A DNA stretch of 32,103 nucleotides from Candidatus Chromulinivoraceae bacterium (GCA_035478595.1 DATIJL010000010.1:99733-131835); one strand, 5' to 3'; positions 1 to 8,465 are shown, counted from the stretch's first letter. The notes: generated by a model not told the origin, from the sequence alone. Made by a program: numbers and translations.

Positions 1-2
1 TG

Positions 3-1763
3 CGAAAAAACCTCTCAGAAGAGGCTGTAAAAAACGTGACAGCTTGGCTGGAAGAGTCTAAATATGAAGAATACCGCAATGAGCTTGTGGAGCTCATCGA
101 GGCCGAACAATGGAAGGCTCTCGAAGATGCTTTTTTCAAAGTTATTGAGTTTGGAACGGGCGGACGACGCGGTACGACCGGTATCGGTTCTAATAGAATT
201 AATCGTGTTACGATTGGCGAGTCTGCACAGGCCTTATGTATTTATGCTCGTTCGTTTGATGAGGAGGCGGCCGAAAAGGGCATCGTTATTGCTTGTGATA
301 CGCGGCTAAGCTCACCTGAGCTTAGTAAATATACTGCGCAGGTGTGTGCCGCAAATGGATTTAGGACATATCTTTTTGATGATTTTCGCTCTACTCCTGA
401 ATTGAGTTTTGCGGTTCGTCATCTTAAGGCGGCAGCTGGTATTGTTATTAGCGCTAGCCATAACCCACCACTCGATAATGGCTTTAAGGCCTATTGGGCT
501 GATGGTGGTCAATTAGTTACTCCACATGATAAGGGAGTTCTAGCGGTTGCCGAGGAAATAACGGAAATTCATGCTGTTGACTTTGACGAAGCAGTAAATG
601 AAGGCAAAATTATCATTATTGGTAAAGAGGTTGACAGTATTTACGTGCAAGCTGTGGTCGACCAGGCTGAGGGTATCGAGCGTGACGTGAAAATCGTTTA
701 TTCACCCTTGCACGGCGCTGGCCAAACTAACACACTTCCTGTATTACGTGCGGCTGGATTTAAGAATATATCTGTTGTTGAAGACCAGATGGTCCCAGAC
801 GGTAATTTTCCTACTATCGAAAATGGAAAGCCAAACCCAGAGGAAAAAACGGCGAACGAACGTGCCGTTGCTCAGATGCTCGCTGAGAATGCTGATATTG
901 CCATAACAAATGATCCAGATGCGGATCGTATAGGTGTTATGGTCCGGAATAATGATGAAGCGATCTATCTTAATGGTAACCAGTCGGCTGTTCTTGCTGC
1001 AGACTATGCTCTTGGGAAGCTTCAAGAGCGAGGTGAACTAACCCCAAGGCATTACATCGCAAAAACAATAGTCACTACTGATATGCTAACGGCTTTGGCG
1101 CATCATTATAATGTGACGATGTATACAAATATGCTTATTGGTTTTAAATACATTGGCGAACTGATCCTTAAAAAAGAAAAGACAGATGAAATTTTCGTCA
1201 TTGGTGGCGAGGAGAGTTATGGTCTTCTGAAGGGCGATTATGCCCGCGATAAGGACGGTGCCGTCGGAGCTCTTCCGCTTGCTGAATACGCCGCTGAACT
1301 TAAAAAGAAGGGTATGACGCTCTATGATCGTATGCTCGACTTGTACGTCGACTATGGTGTATATATGGAACGTTTGGCCAGTGCATACTTCTTAGGTGCT
1401 AGCGGTTTTGAGACAATGCAGTCGGTAATGGCTGAACTTAGGTCTCAGCCTCCAAAAATGTTAAGTCATCACGAAATTACAGCTATTCAAGATTATAAAA
1501 CACTAGAACGCAAGGACCTTAAGACGGGAAAGACGACAAAAATCGATTGCCTCTCAGGTAATGTTGTTGTTCTGGAATTAAACGGTGACGCACGTTGTAG
1601 GGTAACCATCCGCCCTAGCGGTACAGAGCCTAAGTTGAAGTTCTATGTTCAGTGGTGGGAAGAGGCAAGTTCTCGTCAGAATATGCGCAATCAATGCGAT
1701 GCGTTGAGCGAGAGGCTTGAGATGCTTTCCAAGACGCTAGAGGGTATGCTGCTCGATAATTAA
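3..1763 (+). CDS. Phosphoglucomutase/phosphomannomutase family protein, 5'-truncated by the window edge
   Basis: Alpha-D-phosphohexomutase that interconverts sugar 1- and 6-phosphates (glucose or mannose), feeding cell-envelope sugar nucleotides and glycolysis. All four family signatures are visible. Counting from the GTG at 36, they are the phosphoserine loop ISASHNP with catalytic Ser141, the metal loop DPDADR at 293-298, the sugar-specificity loop GGEES at 390-394, and the phosphate-binding loop RPSGTEPK at 526-533. The frame stays open upstream of the GTG at 36 to the window edge and reads as charged helix-like sequence (RKNLSEEAVKN...). The true start is therefore probably outside the window and the GTG is internal. 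The next gene begins 5 nt after the stop, suggesting co-transcription. Family assignment is firm; glucose versus mannose preference cannot be told. Confidence 0.93.
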   Translation, partial: RKNLSEEAVKNVTAWLEESKYEEYRNELVELIEAEQWKALEDAFFKVIEFGTGGRRGTTGIGSNRINRVTIGESAQALCIYARSFDEEAAEKGIVIACDTRLSSPELSKYTAQVCAANGFRTYLFDDFRSTPELSFAVRHLKAAAGIVISASHNPPLDNGFKAYWADGGQLVTPHDKGVLAVAEEITEIHAVDFDEAVNEGKIIIIGKEVDSIYVQAVVDQAEGIERDVKIVYSPLHGAGQTNTLPVLRAAGFKNISVVEDQMVPDGNFPTIENGKPNPEEKTANERAVAQMLAENADIAITNDPDADRIGVMVRNNDEAIYLNGNQSAVLAADYALGKLQERGELTPRHYIAKTIVTTDMLTALAHHYNVTMYTNMLIGFKYIGELILKKEKTDEIFVIGGEESYGLLKGDYARDKDGAVGALPLAEYAAELKKKGMTLYDRMLDLYVDYGVYMERLASAYFLGASGFETMQSVMAELRSQPPKMLSHHEITAIQDYKTLERKDLKTGKTTKIDCLSGNVVVLELNGDARCRVTIRPSGTEPKLKFYVQWWEEASSRQNMRNQCDALSERLEMLSKTLEGMLLDN

Positions 1764-1768
1764 TTCCA

Positions 1769-2410
1769 ATGAGCGAACTCTATACCATCTTCTCTGAGAG
1801 TGCATTGCTTCTCGAAAAAGCCTTGCACGAAAAGGAAAATCATAAGTATGATGTAGATTTGCAGCTCCAAGGATCAGTATGTGGACTGGCTACGGCTGCG
1901 CTGCAACTCTATATGCGTGAGATGCACGATATGGATCTTGACCGTCGAATCGCGACTCCTAGAAAGGCGCCATGTGGTCTCAACTCACGTGCTCTCCAGC
2001 ACGTGAGTTTGTTCCAAGGTGGGCAGATGATTGACCCTTCTTATAGACAATTTTTTACTTATGTAGGATTAAGTCAGGATGCAGCTAAAGCACAGCCTGC
2101 CTTAAAGGAGCTGTTTCCTTCCGATAAGATAGCAGTGATCAGAGCGGATAAGGCTGGGTCGTTTGCTGATAGGATGGCGGTACATATGCATACAATCGAA
2201 TCGGAAGTAGCGCGTCGTCGTCCTGTTGGTCTATCTTCCTATCCTCCTGAAAACAGCCTCGTAGGTACGACTTTAGGAGAAAAAGAAGAAGTACTTCGTG
2301 ATATTTGGAATCCGACAAGCTATAGCACACCATTTCCGTTAGAAGACCAGTCGAGCTCGTTCAGACAGCGCGCGCTACAACTTGCAGTACGAATGCATGA
2401 ACTAGAATAG
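1769..2410 (+). CDS. Hypothetical protein, 213 aa
   Basis: I do not recognise a family. The protein is soluble, with no signal peptide or membrane segment. It has a mostly helical-looking N-terminal half (residues 1-60, with two cysteines), a middle part containing SRALQHVSLFQGGQ, and a charged C-terminal helix. The ATG at 1769 lies 5 nt after the mutase stop with no convincing Shine-Dalgarno site, so translation is probably coupled to the upstream gene. It ends 49 nt before recG, and an independent recG promoter lies in that gap. Base composition matches the core genes, so it looks like a lineage gene rather than a recent import. Confidence 0.7.
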   Translation: MSELYTIFSESALLLEKALHEKENHKYDVDLQLQGSVCGLATAALQLYMREMHDMDLDRRIATPRKAPCGLNSRALQHVSLFQGGQMIDPSYRQFFTYVGLSQDAAKAQPALKELFPSDKIAVIRADKAGSFADRMAVHMHTIESEVARRRPVGLSSYPPENSLVGTTLGEKEEVLRDIWNPTSYSTPFPLEDQSSSFRQRALQLAVRMHELE

Positions 2411-2441
2411 GCTAGGTTGAACGGAGAGGCAGAGGTATAAC

Positions 2442-2450
2442 TGATATACT
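2442..2450 (+). promoter_or_regulatory. Extended -10 promoter of recG
   Basis: TGATATACT matches the extended -10 form TGnTATAAT. Its 3' end is 9 nt before the recG ATG, so transcription should start 0-3 nt before the start codon, giving an essentially leaderless mRNA. No good -35 box is seen at 17 nt, which is usual for extended -10 promoters. Confidence 0.55.
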
Positions 2451-2459
2451 AGAAAACAG

Positions 2460-4493
2460 ATGAATCTGCAGACATCGCTGGAAAAGGTTAAAGGAGTCGG
2501 CACTAAGACTGCCGAACAATTTAGTGTGGCCGGAATCGAGACGGTTAGTGATCTCGTAAGTTTTCTACCAAGAAAACATGAAGATTTTACTGAAGTTTCC
2601 AAGATCGCCGATATTCACCCGGGCAAGGCAACGATAAGGGCGCGCTGTGAAAAAGTTACCACACGGCCTGTTCGTCGCGGTTTGCGCATAACGACGGCTG
2701 TTCTTGTGGATGACACGGGTAAGCTGCAGGCGGTATGGTTTAATCAGCCATATCGCGAAGCACAGCTTAAAACAGGTGAGGAGTTCTTTTTCTCGGGTGA
2801 ATTCGAGTTTAACTACAACAAATATCAACTTACCAATCCAAGTGCTGAAAAAGTAGGTGATATAGCACCCGTCCAGACGGAACGACTGCTTCCTGTGTAT
2901 CGGGTTGTAAAGGGATTAAAAGGCCAAGTTGTTCGTAAGATACTCAACGAATTGCGACCACTCATGTCGATGCTTCCAGAAACGCTACCTGCGAGCGTGG
3001 TGCAGTCCGAAAAGCTTGTCCCGCGTTCGGCTGCGATTTTAGAGATGCACTTCCCGAAAGATCAGAAAGAGATCGCTGAGGCTCGGGAGCGTCTGGCGTT
3101 TGAAGAACTATTCCAGTTACTGCTTGCAAGTCAGCTCAATCGTCAGGAAAATGCCAAACTTATTGGTTGGCATATCCCGTTTGACCAACATGTGGTGGCC
3201 GAATTTGTAAAGCAGCTACCCTTCGAGCTTACCGGTGCGCAACGTCGAGCCGCCTGGGATATTATTCAAGATTTTGAACGTAAAACGCCGATGAACCGTT
3301 TACTGCAAGGTGACGTAGGTTCTGGTAAGACTGTCGTTGCGGGTCTTGCTGCTCGGCAAGCAGCACATGCGGGATTCCAATCTGCTCTTATGGCGCCAAC
3401 TGAGATCTTGGCTAATCAACATGCTGAAACATTAGCAAGGTTGTTAATGCCGTTTGGGGTATCGGTAGGCCTTTTAACAGGTAGTGTAAAGGGTGTGTCG
3501 CGCAAGACGTTGTACGAGCAGATTGCTGCAGGCACAGTAGATGTAGTCGTCGGAACGCATGCGCTTATTCAGAGTCCGGTTAAGTTTCATAAACTTGGAT
3601 TTGTGGTCATTGACGAACAACATCGTTTTGGAGTTAAGCAGCGTCAGGAGCTATTAGATAAGTCAGTTCATATGCCGCATCTTTTGGCTATGACTGCGAC
3701 GCCCATTCCGCGTAGTTTAGCGCTGACGGTTTACGGTGAACTTGACGTGAGCATCTTAAATGAACTGCCCAAGGGTAGAAAACCAATCAAAACTAAGATC
3801 TGGTCGCCGAATAGTCGTGAGCAGCTGTATCAACTGGTGGATACGGAGCTCTCCGCTGGACGCCAGGCGTATGTCATCTGCAGTTTGATAGATGAAAACC
3901 CGGATAACGAAATCAAAAGTGTTGAGACTGAATATAAAAAACTTCAAAACTCTATTTTTAAACACCGTAGAATTGGTCTACTGCATGGCAAGATGAAAAG
4001 CGATGAAAAAGATGCAGTCATGACCAAGTTCGCCATCGGTGAGTACGACATTCTAGTAAGCACGACAGTTGTTGAAGTTGGTGTGGATGTACCAAATTCA
4101 ACAGTTATGGTGATCGAAAATGCCGATAGGTTTGGTTTGAGCCAGCTTCACCAGCTACGTGGTCGCGTGGGACGTTCGAGCCACCAAAGCTACTGCTACT
4201 TAGTTATGTCAGATAGCAGTAAACCGAGCCAGCGATTAAAGGAGATTGAAAAATCTAGCGATGGTTTTTATTTGGCTGAAGTTGATCTAAAACTCAGGGG
4301 TCCTGGTGAAATTTATGGGCGCGCACAACATGGTGCGCTTAACCTGCAGATCGCCACATTGTCTGATACAAAACTAATCGCTAGGGCGCAGCGGCAAGCC
4401 AAGTCGTTCGTCGAAAGAGGCGAGGATCTGCTACAATATAAACAATTGGCCGCTGAAGTAGAACATTATCAGCGGTTAACCACGTTAAATTAG
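2460..4493 (+). CDS. recG: ATP-dependent DNA helicase RecG
   Basis: Branch-migrating superfamily 2 helicase that rescues stalled replication forks and processes recombination intermediates. The order is an N-terminal helix-hairpin-helix-like segment (KVKGVGTKTAEQ, about 9-20), an OB-fold wedge domain (about 50-140), Walker A GDVGSGKT at 284-291, DEQH box VIDEQHRFG at about 383-391, motif III TATPIPRS, and C-terminal helicase motifs including RGRVGRS. At 677 aa it has the usual RecG length. No Shine-Dalgarno site precedes the ATG; an extended -10 box ends 9 nt upstream. The following gene begins 4 nt after the stop, implying co-transcription with it and with rsmD. Confidence 0.96.
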   Translation: MNLQTSLEKVKGVGTKTAEQFSVAGIETVSDLVSFLPRKHEDFTEVSKIADIHPGKATIRARCEKVTTRPVRRGLRITTAVLVDDTGKLQAVWFNQPYREAQLKTGEEFFFSGEFEFNYNKYQLTNPSAEKVGDIAPVQTERLLPVYRVVKGLKGQVVRKILNELRPLMSMLPETLPASVVQSEKLVPRSAAILEMHFPKDQKEIAEARERLAFEELFQLLLASQLNRQENAKLIGWHIPFDQHVVAEFVKQLPFELTGAQRRAAWDIIQDFERKTPMNRLLQGDVGSGKTVVAGLAARQAAHAGFQSALMAPTEILANQHAETLARLLMPFGVSVGLLTGSVKGVSRKTLYEQIAAGTVDVVVGTHALIQSPVKFHKLGFVVIDEQHRFGVKQRQELLDKSVHMPHLLAMTATPIPRSLALTVYGELDVSILNELPKGRKPIKTKIWSPNSREQLYQLVDTELSAGRQAYVICSLIDENPDNEIKSVETEYKKLQNSIFKHRRIGLLHGKMKSDEKDAVMTKFAIGEYDILVSTTVVEVGVDVPNSTVMVIENADRFGLSQLHQLRGRVGRSSHQSYCYLVMSDSSKPSQRLKEIEKSSDGFYLAEVDLKLRGPGEIYGRAQHGALNLQIATLSDTKLIARAQRQAKSFVERGEDLLQYKQLAAEVEHYQRLTTLN

Positions 4494-4497
4494 TTAT

Positions 4498-5301
4498 ATG
4501 TATTCTGGAACGACATTTCGAACAAAATCCGGTCGTGTGATGGGTGTCCATCAGAAGATTGATCGTGTTGCACGACGACTGATTACTCCTAAGCTTGCGA
4601 AACAATTAGGTTTTCCTACTGCACACGAAATTCTCCACTTCGAGGGTCTCAATGGCCCTGATGGTATCAAGCGCAAAAGTCCCGCTAAAGACGAGCCGTG
4701 GCACTATATCGATCCTACTAACTCCGATGATAGAGCGATTGTAGACATGATTAATGATCATATTATGAACATGTCGATCGCCCTAAAGAACAAAAACCGT
4801 GAGCGAGCGGCATTCGAGGCTGCATGGCTTGCTCATGCTATTGTAGATGGTCTCACACCAGCGCATCACTATCCACTAGAGGAGAAGCTTGAAGAGCTAC
4901 GAGGAGAAGGCCTTGAAACCCGTCTCACGACTAAAGATAAGCTATTACTGCCAGGTAAAAACCGTCGCATACAACTCCGTAATAACTGGGAGTTTTGGGG
5001 CGCAAAAGGGGTAATGACGACGCATCTTAGTTTTGAACTTGGGATCGCAACTTCGATTGCACCTTTGCGTTTCGAGGGTACAGAACCAAGCTATGAAGAG
5101 TATGCCCGCATGGAGCGGGAGTCTTTCGAGGTGTACTTTTTCGAGGTTCTTCAGGAAGTCAGCGAAATGAAAATGTATGAAGAATTCGCTCGAGGTGGTT
5201 GGACGCGACTATTGGCGCGTGAGACACGAGATGTCCTCGTTCCTCATATCATCCGTGCGGTAATGTTGGCCTGGTACCAGGCAATGATAAGGGCGGAGTG
5301 A
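4498..5301 (+). CDS. Putative zinc-dependent phospholipase C / S1-P1 nuclease-like protein
   Basis: The protein (267 aa) lacks an obvious signal peptide. It contains a spaced histidine/aspartate pattern typical of the all-helical phospholipase C/P1 nuclease fold: HEILH (His43, His47), PWHYIDP (His69), NDHI (His88) and AHAIVDGLTPAHHYP (His113, Asp117, His123, His124). In that superfamily, equivalent residues bind a three-zinc cluster that hydrolyses phosphodiesters. The similarity is to the motif pattern only, so the substrate (lipid, nucleic acid or other) is unknown. It starts 4 nt after recG and ends 1 nt before rsmD, so the three genes form a tight operon. Absence of an export signal suggests a cytoplasmic role, unlike secreted phospholipases. 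Confidence is good that it is a gene and moderate for the fold. Confidence 0.6.
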   Translation: MYSGTTFRTKSGRVMGVHQKIDRVARRLITPKLAKQLGFPTAHEILHFEGLNGPDGIKRKSPAKDEPWHYIDPTNSDDRAIVDMINDHIMNMSIALKNKNRERAAFEAAWLAHAIVDGLTPAHHYPLEEKLEELRGEGLETRLTTKDKLLLPGKNRRIQLRNNWEFWGAKGVMTTHLSFELGIATSIAPLRFEGTEPSYEEYARMERESFEVYFFEVLQEVSEMKMYEEFARGGWTRLLARETRDVLVPHIIRAVMLAWYQAMIRAE

Positions 5302-5302
5302 A

Positions 5303-5851
5303 ATGAATATTCGTCTCATCAGCGGCGAGTTCGGCGGTCGTAAAATAGAAGCACCTGATACAAAACAAACGCACCCTATGAGCGAACGTGTTCGCAATGC
5401 TATGTTTAACAGTCTTGGTGTGGAGCGACTTGCTGGTGCTGAAGTACTAGATGCTTTTGCTGGGACGGGTTCAATCGGTCTTGAAGCCCTTAGTCGAGGT
5501 GCACATCATGTCACGTTTATTGAGCGAGATAGAATTGCTCAAAAAGTGCTTGCAAAAAATATTATAGCGCTTAGTGTTGAAATGCGAACGACTCTTATCC
5601 GTACGACAGTTAATAATTGGCTTGAAACACAAGCAGAAAATCCGTATGACATTATTTTTGCCGATCCCCCTTATGCCGATCCGCAGTTTTCCACAGTCTC
5701 GCGGTTGATGGGGCTATTAAAACCGGGTGGTTTTATGGTATTATCACATCCAGGTAGGGGTGAGGGACTTACCAAAACTGGAGTTGTTGTGGTGGATAAC
5801 CGTAGTTATGGAAATGCATACCTCACCTTCTACCGCCGTGAAGACGCTTAA
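5303..5851 (+). CDS. rsmD: 16S rRNA (guanine(966)-N2)-methyltransferase RsmD
   Basis: SAM-dependent methyltransferase that modifies G966 of 16S rRNA in the assembled 30S subunit. The 182-aa length is typical. The N-terminus MNIRLISGEFGGR matches the family opening (R.I.G..GGR). The SAM-binding motif I LDAFAGTGSIGLEALSRGA is at 49-67 and the catalytic DPPY motif at 121-124. The ATG is one base after the upstream TGA and preceded by GGGCGGAG, a good Shine-Dalgarno site lying inside the upstream gene. A weak hairpin plus T-run overlaps the stop codon. The family usually sits beside coaD; here its neighbour is the histidine-rich gene instead. Confidence 0.93.
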   Translation: MNIRLISGEFGGRKIEAPDTKQTHPMSERVRNAMFNSLGVERLAGAEVLDAFAGTGSIGLEALSRGAHHVTFIERDRIAQKVLAKNIIALSVEMRTTLIRTTVNNWLETQAENPYDIIFADPPYADPQFSTVSRLMGLLKPGGFMVLSHPGRGEGLTKTGVVVVDNRSYGNAYLTFYRREDA

Positions 5852-5867
5852 ATGCGTTTTTTATTTT
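5842..5867 (+). terminator. Weak intrinsic terminator of the recG-rsmD operon
   Basis: AGACGC / GCGTTT (one G-T pair) with a 6-nt loop, followed by a T-rich run. The stem includes the rsmD stop codon. Confidence 0.45.
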
Positions 5868-5883
5868 GTTAATTTGTTTACAT

Positions 5884-5913
5884 AAAAAAGCAGCCCCAAG
5901 ATTTCTCTTGGGG
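5884..5913 (-). terminator. Minus-strand intrinsic terminator
   Basis: CCCCAAGA / TCTTGGGG (8 bp, 4-nt loop) with a run of A on the plus-strand 5' side, which reads as a T-run on the minus strand. It is a second-line terminator for the minus-strand tRNA-Leu. Confidence 0.6.
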
Positions 5914-5973
5914 TGCGATCATAACGTAGGACAGTTATATGATAAGTATATCAGTCTTTTAAGATAAATGCAA

Positions 5974-6017
5974 ACCAAATGAAAAAGCAGACCAGCCGAT
6001 CTGCTTTTTCATTTGGT
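5974..6017 (-). terminator. Long perfect hairpin / bidirectional terminator that includes the tRNA 3' ACCA
   Basis: An 18-bp perfect inverted repeat (5974-5991 with 6000-6017, 8-nt loop). Its core GCAGA/TCTGC is flanked by A5 and T5, so it can terminate in both directions. The outermost four bases of one arm are the discriminator and CCA of the adjacent tRNA-Leu, so the tRNA 3' end is built into the terminator stem. Confidence 0.75.
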
Positions 6018-6098
6018 GCGCGAGAAAGGACTTGAACCTTCACGCCCGAGGGCACTAGCTCCTAAGGCTAGCGTGTCTACCAATTCCACCACTCGCGC
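6014..6098 (-). tRNA. tRNA-Leu (anticodon UAG)
   Basis: Class II cloverleaf. The acceptor stem GCGCGAG pairs with CTCGCGC, and the discriminator A and CCA are encoded. The anticodon loop CTTAGGA sits between CTAGC and GCTAG, giving anticodon TAG. There is a long variable arm, and GGTTCAAGTCC forms the T arm. A -10 box TATAGT lies 12 nt upstream on the minus strand. The gene is very similar to the tRNA-Leu(CAG) about 1.8 kb away, suggesting descent by duplication. Confidence 0.95.
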
Positions 6099-6110
6099 AT
6101 TTGTTTTATT

Positions 6111-6139
6111 ACTATAGCAGATATTATTTGATAGATAAA
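6111..6139 (-). promoter_or_regulatory. Promoter of tRNA-Leu(UAG)
   Basis: On the minus strand, TTTATC (6139-6134), a 17-nt spacer, then TATAGT (6116-6111), ending 12 nt before the mature tRNA 5' end. The geometry matches the promoter of the second tRNA-Leu. Confidence 0.5.
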
Positions 6140-6140
6140 G

Positions 6141-6169
6141 CTGAAAAATAAACGAGCTTATGCTATCAT
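6141..6169 (+). promoter_or_regulatory. Promoter of the FAD oxidase gene
   Basis: CTGAAA, 17 nt, TATCAT with an upstream TG (extended -10). The predicted leader is about 36 nt and contains AAGGGGT before the ATG at 6212. Confidence 0.45.
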
Positions 6170-6211
6170 GAAGAAAATGACAACGAGGGTGACAAAGGAA
6201 TAAGGGGTCGT

Positions 6212-7846
6212 ATGAGTAAAGTTGCTACGTATCTGCAGGAACATATCTTAGGTGAGGTCACGACCAACTCAGCTATCTTGGCGGCAATGAGCCATGACCT
6301 AAGCGTATTGGAGATGACGCCAGAGATGGTGGTATATCCTCGTGTCACGAACGATATTCGCAAGATTGCTCGTTTTTCATGGCAGCTTGCTGAGAAAGGT
6401 CATGTACTTGGTCTTACGACTCGTGGCGGTGGAACGGACGAAACCGGCGGCGCAATTGGTAAAGGTATAACAGTAGTTACACCAGCGCATCTTAACCGGA
6501 TATTTGAGTTTGATGTCAAGCAAAAGCTCATCCGTCTTCAACCAGGTGTTATGTCCGCCACACTCAATGAGGCACTTGCAATGCAAGGTATGTTTGTTCC
6601 AGCGCTACCTGATTCCGGTGCGTACAGTACGGTCGGTGGCGCTATAGCTAAAAATAATAATGGTACACTGGCCGGTAAGTACGGCGATATGAACGACTGG
6701 GTTTCACAGCTTGAAGTAGTGCTTGCAAATGGTGATGTGCTACAAACTGAGCGACTTTCAAAGCGCGATCTTAATAAAAAGAAAGGTCAGCAAAACTTTG
6801 AGGGTGAGATTTATCGGAGCCTCGATAACCTCATAGAAGATAATAAACAGCTCATTGAACAGCAGCTTGGTTCGATGGTCCGCGACAATGCGGGATACTC
6901 GACACTCTCTAAAGTAAAGCACCATGATGGCTCGTTCGATTTGACGCCACTTCTTATTGGGAGCCAGGGGACGCTTGGTATTATCTCTGAAATGATAATG
7001 AAAACAGAGTTTAAGAGTGCTAATATGGCGGCTGCGGTTATAGGGTTCGTGAGTGGTGAGGCGGCACGTGATGCACTCGACCAAGTAATTGATGGCATGG
7101 AACCGACCTTTGTTGAATTCTATGACGGTGATTTCTTTACGGTAGCTGCCGCTCGTGGTAAAACCTATAGCTTTATTAAAAATGCTGGCGATAAAACGGG
7201 TGCGATAGTAGTTGTTGGGTTTGACGATTTTAGTGACCATGTACGTACTAAAAAGTTGAAGCGCCTTATTAAGCAGTTAAGCAAAACTGATGCCTATGTT
7301 GAGGCGGCCGATGACGAGACTGTAGTGGAACTATTGGCGATCCGTGAAGTTACAGCATTTGTAGTTACGCCAGGTGAAAAAGCAGTTTCAGCGCCACCTA
7401 TTGTAGATGGGGCGTATGTACCACGTGAACGTACCGAAGAATTTATGGCTGCGGTTAAAGTTATGGCTACTAAGTACGATGTTGTTATGCCAATTCATGC
7501 GCGTGTCCTCGACAATACGTTTTATGCGCGTCCACTTTTGCAGTTACATAAGATCGGTGACAAGCAAAAAATCTTTAAACTCTTAGATGAATATGCGGGT
7601 CTTGTGGCGCATCTTGGCGGTCATCTCATTGGTAACGGTGCCGAAGGTCGGGTAAAAGCGTTGTTTGCTTATAAGCAACTCGACCCTGAGGTTATTGCAT
7701 TGTTCGAGGCCGTTCGGGCAATCTTCGATCCACACGGTATTCTTAACCCGGGCGTTAAGCAATCGACGGAGATTCGTCAACTTGTATCGCACCTTCGAAG
7801 CGGTTACGACACGGCAGCTATTGCATCGTTTGTACCGTTTAACTAA
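6212..7846 (+). CDS. FAD-linked oxidase / D-2-hydroxyacid dehydrogenase (GlcD/D-LDH type)
   Basis: Flavoprotein of the vanillyl-alcohol-oxidase fold that oxidises D-2-hydroxyacids such as D-lactate or glycolate. The PCMH-type FAD-binding domain runs from about residue 37 to 270. It has LTTRGGGTDETGG (68-80) for pyrophosphate binding, DSGAYSTVGGAIAKNNNG in the flavin-contact region, and GSQGTLGIISE (250-260), the family counterpart of GSEGTLGI. The C-terminal cap domain ends with GGHLIGNGAEGR and FDPHGILNPGVK, the family's substrate-site and C-terminal signatures. There is no membrane segment or Fe-S cysteine motif. The ATG at 6212 has AAGGGGT upstream. It stands alone between two tRNA-Leu genes. 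In a fermentative epibiont it could act on host-derived lactate, but this is inference. Confidence 0.82.
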   Translation: MSKVATYLQEHILGEVTTNSAILAAMSHDLSVLEMTPEMVVYPRVTNDIRKIARFSWQLAEKGHVLGLTTRGGGTDETGGAIGKGITVVTPAHLNRIFEFDVKQKLIRLQPGVMSATLNEALAMQGMFVPALPDSGAYSTVGGAIAKNNNGTLAGKYGDMNDWVSQLEVVLANGDVLQTERLSKRDLNKKKGQQNFEGEIYRSLDNLIEDNKQLIEQQLGSMVRDNAGYSTLSKVKHHDGSFDLTPLLIGSQGTLGIISEMIMKTEFKSANMAAAVIGFVSGEAARDALDQVIDGMEPTFVEFYDGDFFTVAAARGKTYSFIKNAGDKTGAIVVVGFDDFSDHVRTKKLKRLIKQLSKTDAYVEAADDETVVELLAIREVTAFVVTPGEKAVSAPPIVDGAYVPRERTEEFMAAVKVMATKYDVVMPIHARVLDNTFYARPLLQLHKIGDKQKIFKLLDEYAGLVAHLGGHLIGNGAEGRVKALFAYKQLDPEVIALFEAVRAIFDPHGILNPGVKQSTEIRQLVSHLRSGYDTAAIASFVPFN

Positions 7847-7852
7847 TAGAGC

Positions 7853-7881
7853 TTGAATTATCTGCAGCGGACGGGTATCAT
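7853..7881 (+). promoter_or_regulatory. Promoter of tRNA-Leu(CAG)
   Basis: TTGAAT (7853-7858), 17-nt spacer, TATCAT (7876-7881), ending 11 nt before the tRNA 5' end. This is the cleanest tRNA promoter in the window. Confidence 0.7.
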
Positions 7882-7892
7882 AGCAAAAGCAT

Positions 7893-7979
7893 GCGCGAGT
7901 GGCGGAATTGGTAGACGCGCTAGCTTCAGGTGCTAGTGTCTTTCGAGACGTGGAGGTTCAAGTCCTCTTTCGCGCACCA
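7893..7979 (+). tRNA. tRNA-Leu (anticodon CAG)
   Basis: Class II tRNA. The acceptor GCGCGAG pairs with TTCGCGC (one G-T pair) and CCA is encoded. The anticodon loop TTCAGGT between CTAGC and GCTAG gives anticodon CAG. The long variable arm is GTCTTTCGAGAC. Most of the body is identical to the minus-strand tRNA-Leu(UAG). Confidence 0.95.
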
Positions 7980-8001
7980 AGAATACGATATCAAGATCAG
8001 A

Positions 8002-8032
8002 AAAGCACCCCTGTAAATGGGGTGCTTTAGTT
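8002..8032. terminator. Bidirectional terminator between tRNA-Leu and the VOC gene
   Basis: A 10-bp perfect stem AAAGCACCCC / GGGGTGCTTT with a 7-nt loop. The A- and T-rich outer ends let it serve the plus-strand tRNA and the minus-strand VOC gene. Confidence 0.75.
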
Positions 8033-8099
8033 TAGCTGGCTATTTAAGGATGAGAAAGTTCGGTAGGGTTACTAAGGATTCATCGTCATTTTGCCGTAA

Positions 8100-8465
8100 T
8101 CATTTACTGCTTAACACTATTAGGTTACCTTCGCTATCCCGGAATTCAGCTACAGTGCATCCGGGCTTATAAGGAGCTTCCTGGGGCTCGGTGACGATCT
8201 CCACACTTCGCGATTTCAGGGTTTTAGCAGTCATTTCCACATCATCATCCACGAGTACAAGGACAGGGCCCTCCGATGGTTTGTCATCTTTGCGCTTGAG
8301 GAAATGCAACGTTGTTTCTGAACCTTTGAATGCAAGCTCTATCCATCGCCAATCGTCCATACCCATCGTAGTTTCGGCGGCAATTTCGCAATCGAAGTTA
8401 TCTATATAAAACTTTTTAGCCCGCTCCTGATTGAGTACTGGCAACTCGGCAAACTGTATGTGCAT
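8100..8465 (-). CDS. VOC (glyoxalase/bleomycin-resistance) family protein
   Basis: A 121-aa protein with the beta-alpha-beta-beta-beta layout of the vicinal oxygen chelate family. It opens MHIQFAELPVLNQERAKKFYIDNFDCEI, a typical first repeat with pairing helix, and closes CTVAEFRDSEGNLIVLSS, matching the family C-terminal strand (F.DPeGN...l). Members are metal-dependent lyases, dioxygenases or drug-binding proteins; the substrate cannot be assigned. A GGAGG Shine-Dalgarno site lies just upstream of its ATG. It is transcribed divergently from a MarR regulator. Its TTGACA -35 box overlaps one of two 16-bp dyads, so MarR repression is likely. Such pairs commonly respond to electrophiles or toxic phenolics, which is inference here. 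Confidence 0.82.
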   Translation of the reverse strand: MHIQFAELPVLNQERAKKFYIDNFDCEIAAETTMGMDDWRWIELAFKGSETTLHFLKRKDDKPSEGPVLVLVDDDVEMTAKTLKSRSVEIVTEPQEAPYKPGCTVAEFRDSEGNLIVLSSK

